Below, in pieces: positions 60,499 to 64,000 of a stretch of 64,000 nucleotides of DNA. This stretch comes from Stakelama marina (GTDB lineage: Bacteria; Pseudomonadota; Alphaproteobacteria; Sphingomonadales; Sphingomonadaceae), in contig NZ_JAGRQC010000001.1 in the NCBI RefSeq assembly GCF_018122655.1, forward strand, positions 434,001 to 498,000, read 5' to 3'. The position numbers were made by a program, and so were the translations under genes. The notes below the pieces were generated by a model, which worked only from the letters and a program-made list of their open reading frames with translations, was not told the DNA's origin and made no database searches. Each line of letters opens with the position of its first letter. The first letter of the stretch is position 1.

Positions 60499-61392
60499 AT
60501 GGACGAACGACGCAACCTTTCGAATTTTACGGACGGATTCTGGTGGTCGAAGGATGGCCTCCGTCTGCACTATCGCGACTATCCCGGGCGCGAAGACCGG
60601 CCGCCGATCCTCTGCATTCCAGGGCTCACGCGAAACGTCCGCGATTTCGAAGGCGTGGCCGAGCGGCTCGCCGGCGATTGGCGCGTCATTGTGGTCGAAC
60701 TGCGCGGGCGCGGCGAAAGCGCCTATGCGAAGGACCCGATGACCTATGTCCCGCTGACATATCTTCAGGACATCGAGGCGCTGCGCATCGAATTGAAGCT
60801 CGAACGTTTCGTTGCTTTCGGAACGTCGCTGGGCGGCATTCTCACGATGTTGCTGGCAACGGCAGAGCGCGACCGGATCGCGGGCGCGCTCCTCAACGAT
60901 GTCGGCCCCCAGCTCGAAGCGGCGGGACTGGCGCGCATTCGCGGCTATGTCGGCAGGGGCAGTTCGCACCCGACCTGGATGCACGCCGCGCGCGCCACGG
61001 CAGAGGCGAATGCCGATGTCTATCCGACCTATGAAATCGGCGACTGGTTGCGGATGGCGAAGCAGCTTTACCGCCTGGCGCCGTCGGGCCGCATCACGCT
61101 CGATTACGATATGCGCATCGCCGAGCCGTTTCGCGTGCCGGGAAATGAAGCCGGGCCCGACATGTGGAAGGCCTTCGATGCGCTTGCCGGGCGCCCGGTA
61201 CTCGTCACGCGCGGCGCGCTTTCGGATATATTCGGTCAGGCCACGGCGGAAAAGATGGCGGCGCGGTTCGACGGTGTGGAACTTGCCGAAATTCCCGATA
61301 CCGGCCATGCGCCCACGCTCGAGGAACCGGCAGCGGTCGAGGCGATCGACCGGCTGCTCGCACATGTGCTGGAGGGCGAGGCGAAACGATGA
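60499..61392 (+). CDS. alpha/beta fold hydrolase
   Basis: A 297-residue hydrolase. The nucleophile is the serine in AFGTSLGGILT (near residue 112) and the histidine is in IPDTGHAPTLEEPAAV near the C-terminus. The acid is likely the aspartate in GALSDIF (near 243). The oxyanion strand is ILCIPGLTRNVRDFE. ATG 60499 or GTG 60493 could start it; neither has a clear ribosome-binding site. Its stop overlaps the glycosyltransferase start (ATGA). Substrate unknown. Confidence 0.88.
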   Translation: MDERRNLSNFTDGFWWSKDGLRLHYRDYPGREDRPPILCIPGLTRNVRDFEGVAERLAGDWRVIVVELRGRGESAYAKDPMTYVPLTYLQDIEALRIELKLERFVAFGTSLGGILTMLLATAERDRIAGALLNDVGPQLEAAGLARIRGYVGRGSSHPTWMHAARATAEANADVYPTYEIGDWLRMAKQLYRLAPSGRITLDYDMRIAEPFRVPGNEAGPDMWKAFDALAGRPVLVTRGALSDIFGQATAEKMAARFDGVELAEIPDTGHAPTLEEPAAVEAIDRLLAHVLEGEAKR

Positions 61393-62519
61393 GCGTCAAT
61401 ATCCTGCATCTCCACTCGAGCTTTTCGCTCGGGGGCAAGGAAGCGCGCGCGGTTCGCCTGATGAACGCCTTTGGCGACAAGGCGCGTCACACCATCGTTT
61501 CGGGCGTGCCCGACGAACTCGGCGCGCGGGACGCGATCGCGAAGGGCGTCAAACATGAAATCGCCCAGAACCCGCCGCCGCTCGTTGGAAAGCCCTCGGC
61601 TGCCCGCTACGAAGCCATCGCCAGGTTCATGGCGCGCTTCGACCTTGTCCTGACCTATAATTGGGGCGCGATCGACGGTGTGATGGCGCGGCGCGTCTAT
61701 TCGAAGGGCATGCCGCCCGTCGTCCATCACGAAGACGGCTTCAACGAGGATGAGAACAAGCGCCTCAACCCGGTGCGCAACATGTACCGGCGTGTCGCGC
61801 TGGGATCGGCCCATGCGCTCGTCGTGCCGTCGCACACGCTCGAACAGATTGCGCACAAGGCATGGAAACAGCCCGCCGCACGCGTGCACCGGATCTCGAA
61901 CGGCATCGAAGTTGCCAAATATGCGGGCACACCCGATCCGAAAGCGATCCCCGGTTTCAAACGGAATCCCGGCGCGGTGGTTATTGGGACCGTCGCCGGT
62001 TTGCGTCCGGTCAAGAACCTGCCGGCGCTCGTCCGCGCGGTGGGCGGCATGATCGCCAAGACCCAGCTCGTCATCGTCGGCGAGGGGCCGGAGCGCGACA
62101 AGATCGCCGAGACCGCCGAACTGATGGGGATGGAAGACACTATCCTGCTGCCCGGGTTCCTGCCCGAACCGCATCGCTATATGGGGCTGTTCGATCTGTT
62201 CGCTTTGTCCTCGCTCAGCGAGCAACAGCCGATATCGGTGATGGAAGCGATGGCGGCGGGGCTGCCTGTCGTCGCGCCGCCGGTGGGCGATGTGATCGAA
62301 ATGGTGTGCGAGATGAACCGCCACTATATCAGTCCCGACTGGAGCGAGGTCGGTCTGCGTGACCGGCTCCAGGTACTCGCCAAGAACGCGGCCGGGCGAA
62401 AGACGCTGGGCGAGGCGAACCGGACGCGCGCCCAGGCGTTGTTCGATGAAAAGGATATGATTGCCGCCTATGCGCGGCTCTATGGCGAGGCGATCGGCAA
62501 ACCGGACTATTTCGTCTGA
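61389..62519 (+). CDS. glycosyltransferase (GT4-like)
   Basis: A 376-residue retaining-type GT-B fold glycosyltransferase. The N-terminal half begins NILHLHSSFSLGGKEARAVRLMNAF. The C-terminal half has GTVAGLRPVKNLPALVRAV and the E-x7-E segment in SSLSEQQPISVMEAMAAGLPVVAPPVGD. The product is unknown; other capsule or lipopolysaccharide genes are not adjacent. It is translationally coupled to the hydrolase. Confidence 0.92.
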   Translation: MSVNILHLHSSFSLGGKEARAVRLMNAFGDKARHTIVSGVPDELGARDAIAKGVKHEIAQNPPPLVGKPSAARYEAIARFMARFDLVLTYNWGAIDGVMARRVYSKGMPPVVHHEDGFNEDENKRLNPVRNMYRRVALGSAHALVVPSHTLEQIAHKAWKQPAARVHRISNGIEVAKYAGTPDPKAIPGFKRNPGAVVIGTVAGLRPVKNLPALVRAVGGMIAKTQLVIVGEGPERDKIAETAELMGMEDTILLPGFLPEPHRYMGLFDLFALSSLSEQQPISVMEAMAAGLPVVAPPVGDVIEMVCEMNRHYISPDWSEVGLRDRLQVLAKNAAGRKTLGEANRTRAQALFDEKDMIAAYARLYGEAIGKPDYFV

Positions 62520-62583
62520 TGCAATTCCCTCGCGTTGTCACCGGCGACTCGTTACAGTTGCGCAAATTTTATCTGGAGGATTC

Positions 62584-63987
62584 GTGTTCAAAGGCCTGAA
62601 GCCCATCATTTACAACGGTCAGGAAGTATGGCCGCTGATCGAGGGCGGGAAGGGTGTTGCCGCGACCAACCATGCCAGCGCGGGCGCCTGGGCGGCGGCC
62701 GGCGGTATCGGTACGGTTTCCGCGGTCAATGCCGACAGTTACGACGCCGAAGGCAAGATCATCCCGCAGGTCTACAATTCGCTTACCCGCCGCGAACGCC
62801 ATGAAGAACTGATCGCCTACGCCATCGAGGGCGCGGTGCAGCAGGTGAAGCGCGCGTTCGACATCGCCGGCGGCAAGGGCGCGATCAACATCAACGTGCT
62901 GTGGGAAATGGGCGGCGCGCAGCGCGTTCTGCACGGCGTGCTCGAACGTACCAAGGGGCTGGTCGCGGGCGTGACCTGCGGCGCCGGCATGCCGTACAAA
63001 CTGTCGGAAATCGCCGCCTCTTACGAGGTCAGCTATCTGCCGATCGTCAGTTCGGCCCGCGCGTTCCGCGCCTTGTGGAAACGCGCATATTCCAAGGCAT
63101 CGGAATGGCTTGCCGCCGTTGTTTACGAAGATCCCTGGCTTGCCGGCGGTCATAACGGCCTGTCGAATGCCGAAGACCCGCTCAAGCCCCAGGACCCATA
63201 TCCGCGCGTGAAGGCGCTGCGCGAAACCATGCGCGAAGGCGGCATTTCCGACGAAGTGCCGATCGTGATGGCGGGCGGCGTCTGGTATCTGCGCGACTGG
63301 GCGGACTGGATCGACAATCCCGAACTCGGCACCATCGCCTTTCAGTTCGGTACACGTCCGCTGCTGACCAAGGAAAGCCCGATCCCGCAGGAGTGGAAGG
63401 ATCGGCTGACCCAGCTCGAGGAAGGCGACGTGCTGCTGCACCGCTTCTCGCCGACGGGTTTTTATTCCTCGGCGGTGCGCAACCCGTTCCTCCGCAACCT
63501 CGAAGCACGTTCCGAACGCCAGATTGCCTTTTCCAAGCAGGAAGCGGGCGACCACCAGTTCCAGCTCGACGCAGGCGTGAAGGGCAAGAATTTCTGGGTG
63601 ACCAAGGGCGATCTGCTGCGCGCGCGTCAATGGGTCGGCGAGGGCTATACCGAAGCGCTCAAGACCCCCGACAACACGCTCGTGTTCGTCGATGCGGACG
63701 AAAAGCAGGAAATCCGAAAGGATCAGGCCGATTGCATGGGCTGCCTCAGCCAGTGCCAGTTCTCGTCATGGGCGGATACCGAAACCAATTCGACGGGACG
63801 GCTGGCCGATCCGCGCAGCTTCTGCATCCAGAAGACGCTGCAGAACATCGCGCATGGCGGGCCGGTCGATGAAAACCTGATGTTCGCGGGCCACAACGCC
63901 TATAATTTCAAGCGCGACCCGTTCTATTCGAACGGCTTCGTCCCGACCGTAAAGCAACTCGTCGATCGCATTCTTACCGGCGATTGA
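62584..63987 (+). CDS. nitronate monooxygenase/2-nitropropane dioxygenase-family flavoprotein with C-terminal Cys cluster
   Basis: A 467-residue FMN-barrel protein starting with GTG at 62584 after TCTGGAGGATTC. Typical parts are LIEGGKGVAATNHASAGAWAAAGGIGTVSAV near the N-terminus, GVTCGAGMPYKLSE near residue 137, and IVMAGGVWYLRDW with FQFGTRPLLTKES (phosphate site) near 225-260. It is longer than usual nitronate monooxygenases. The extension has C384, C387, C391 (CMGCLSQC) and C414, a spacing like a [4Fe-4S] site. The enzyme reaction is not assured; enoyl reductase-like or other flavin chemistry is possible. Confidence 0.85.
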   Translation: MFKGLKPIIYNGQEVWPLIEGGKGVAATNHASAGAWAAAGGIGTVSAVNADSYDAEGKIIPQVYNSLTRRERHEELIAYAIEGAVQQVKRAFDIAGGKGAININVLWEMGGAQRVLHGVLERTKGLVAGVTCGAGMPYKLSEIAASYEVSYLPIVSSARAFRALWKRAYSKASEWLAAVVYEDPWLAGGHNGLSNAEDPLKPQDPYPRVKALRETMREGGISDEVPIVMAGGVWYLRDWADWIDNPELGTIAFQFGTRPLLTKESPIPQEWKDRLTQLEEGDVLLHRFSPTGFYSSAVRNPFLRNLEARSERQIAFSKQEAGDHQFQLDAGVKGKNFWVTKGDLLRARQWVGEGYTEALKTPDNTLVFVDADEKQEIRKDQADCMGCLSQCQFSSWADTETNSTGRLADPRSFCIQKTLQNIAHGGPVDENLMFAGHNAYNFKRDPFYSNGFVPTVKQLVDRILTGD

Positions 63988-64000
63988 CCGGGCGGTGGTC

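Noticed and set aside
1-64000. Search for phage, integron, insertion sequences, CRISPR repeats and attachment sites
   Set aside because: No transposase, integrase, cas gene, regular spacer array or tRNA-flanking direct repeat was seen; the tRNA-Arg shows no duplicated 3' end nearby in the parts I compared.

Overview
The window looks like a chromosomal segment of an alphaproteobacterium of the order Sphingomonadales. The grounds are high GC content, dense ATGA- and GTGA-overlapping operons, a TonB-ExbB-ExbD-ExbD cluster, a cobA-DUF2849-cysI-DUF934-cysH operon, UPF0262 and DUF1285 genes, an alphaproteobacterial-type ParC, and GC-rich intergenic inverted repeats like those I recall from this order. 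The order-level assignment rests on recognition, not on a search. I see no rRNA, CRISPR array, insertion sequence, phage or integrase. No stretch over 300 bases lacks a gene.

Positions 1-1312 hold the end of an RND efflux pump gene, an ArsR-type repressor with two cysteines and a thioredoxin 2. Positions 1323-28220 form a stress and energy island: a Ca2+/Na+ exchanger divergent from a P2-type cation ATPase, two universal stress proteins, an M50-CBS protease, an HlyD/permease/ATPase exporter, a fused phosphotransferase-kinase, two zinc alcohol dehydrogenases, OmpW, an erythromycin-esterase-fold/hydrolase/phosphoribosyltransferase operon, a degenerate receiver protein, DUF302, PEP synthase coupled to a PfkB kinase, a GH130-like glycosidase, an AI-2E family protein and a PatZ-like acyl-CoA synthetase/acetyltransferase. 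By eye, a 16-base motif close to CCGTAGCATTACCGAT lies 34-83 bases upstream of nearly every transcription unit in this island, pointing at the gene. I regard this putative regulon as the most interesting feature of the window.

After a tRNA-Arg(TCT) come a queuosine-precursor transporter and the purine genes purC, purS and purQ. Between purC and purS sits a Slam-type outer-membrane protein with its TbpB-like surface lipoprotein. Positions 33908-44626 are mostly core genes: a DUF4349 lipoprotein, parC, a GGDEF-EAL protein, CCA-adding enzyme, NUDIX, DUF1285, GNAT, GST, folB and a pteridine-reductase-like SDR. Positions 44851-47421 encode the TonB energy-transduction system, ending in a clear terminator. 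Then follow dcd, cdd, a GH25-like protein with altered catalytic residues, UPF0262 and dnaB.

Positions 52053-56105 (minus strand) are the assimilatory sulfate-reduction and siroheme operon. The window ends with a GH5 glycosidase, an AstD-like aldehyde dehydrogenase, SelO divergent from an alpha/beta hydrolase-glycosyltransferase pair, and a nitronate-monooxygenase-family flavoprotein with four C-terminal cysteines.
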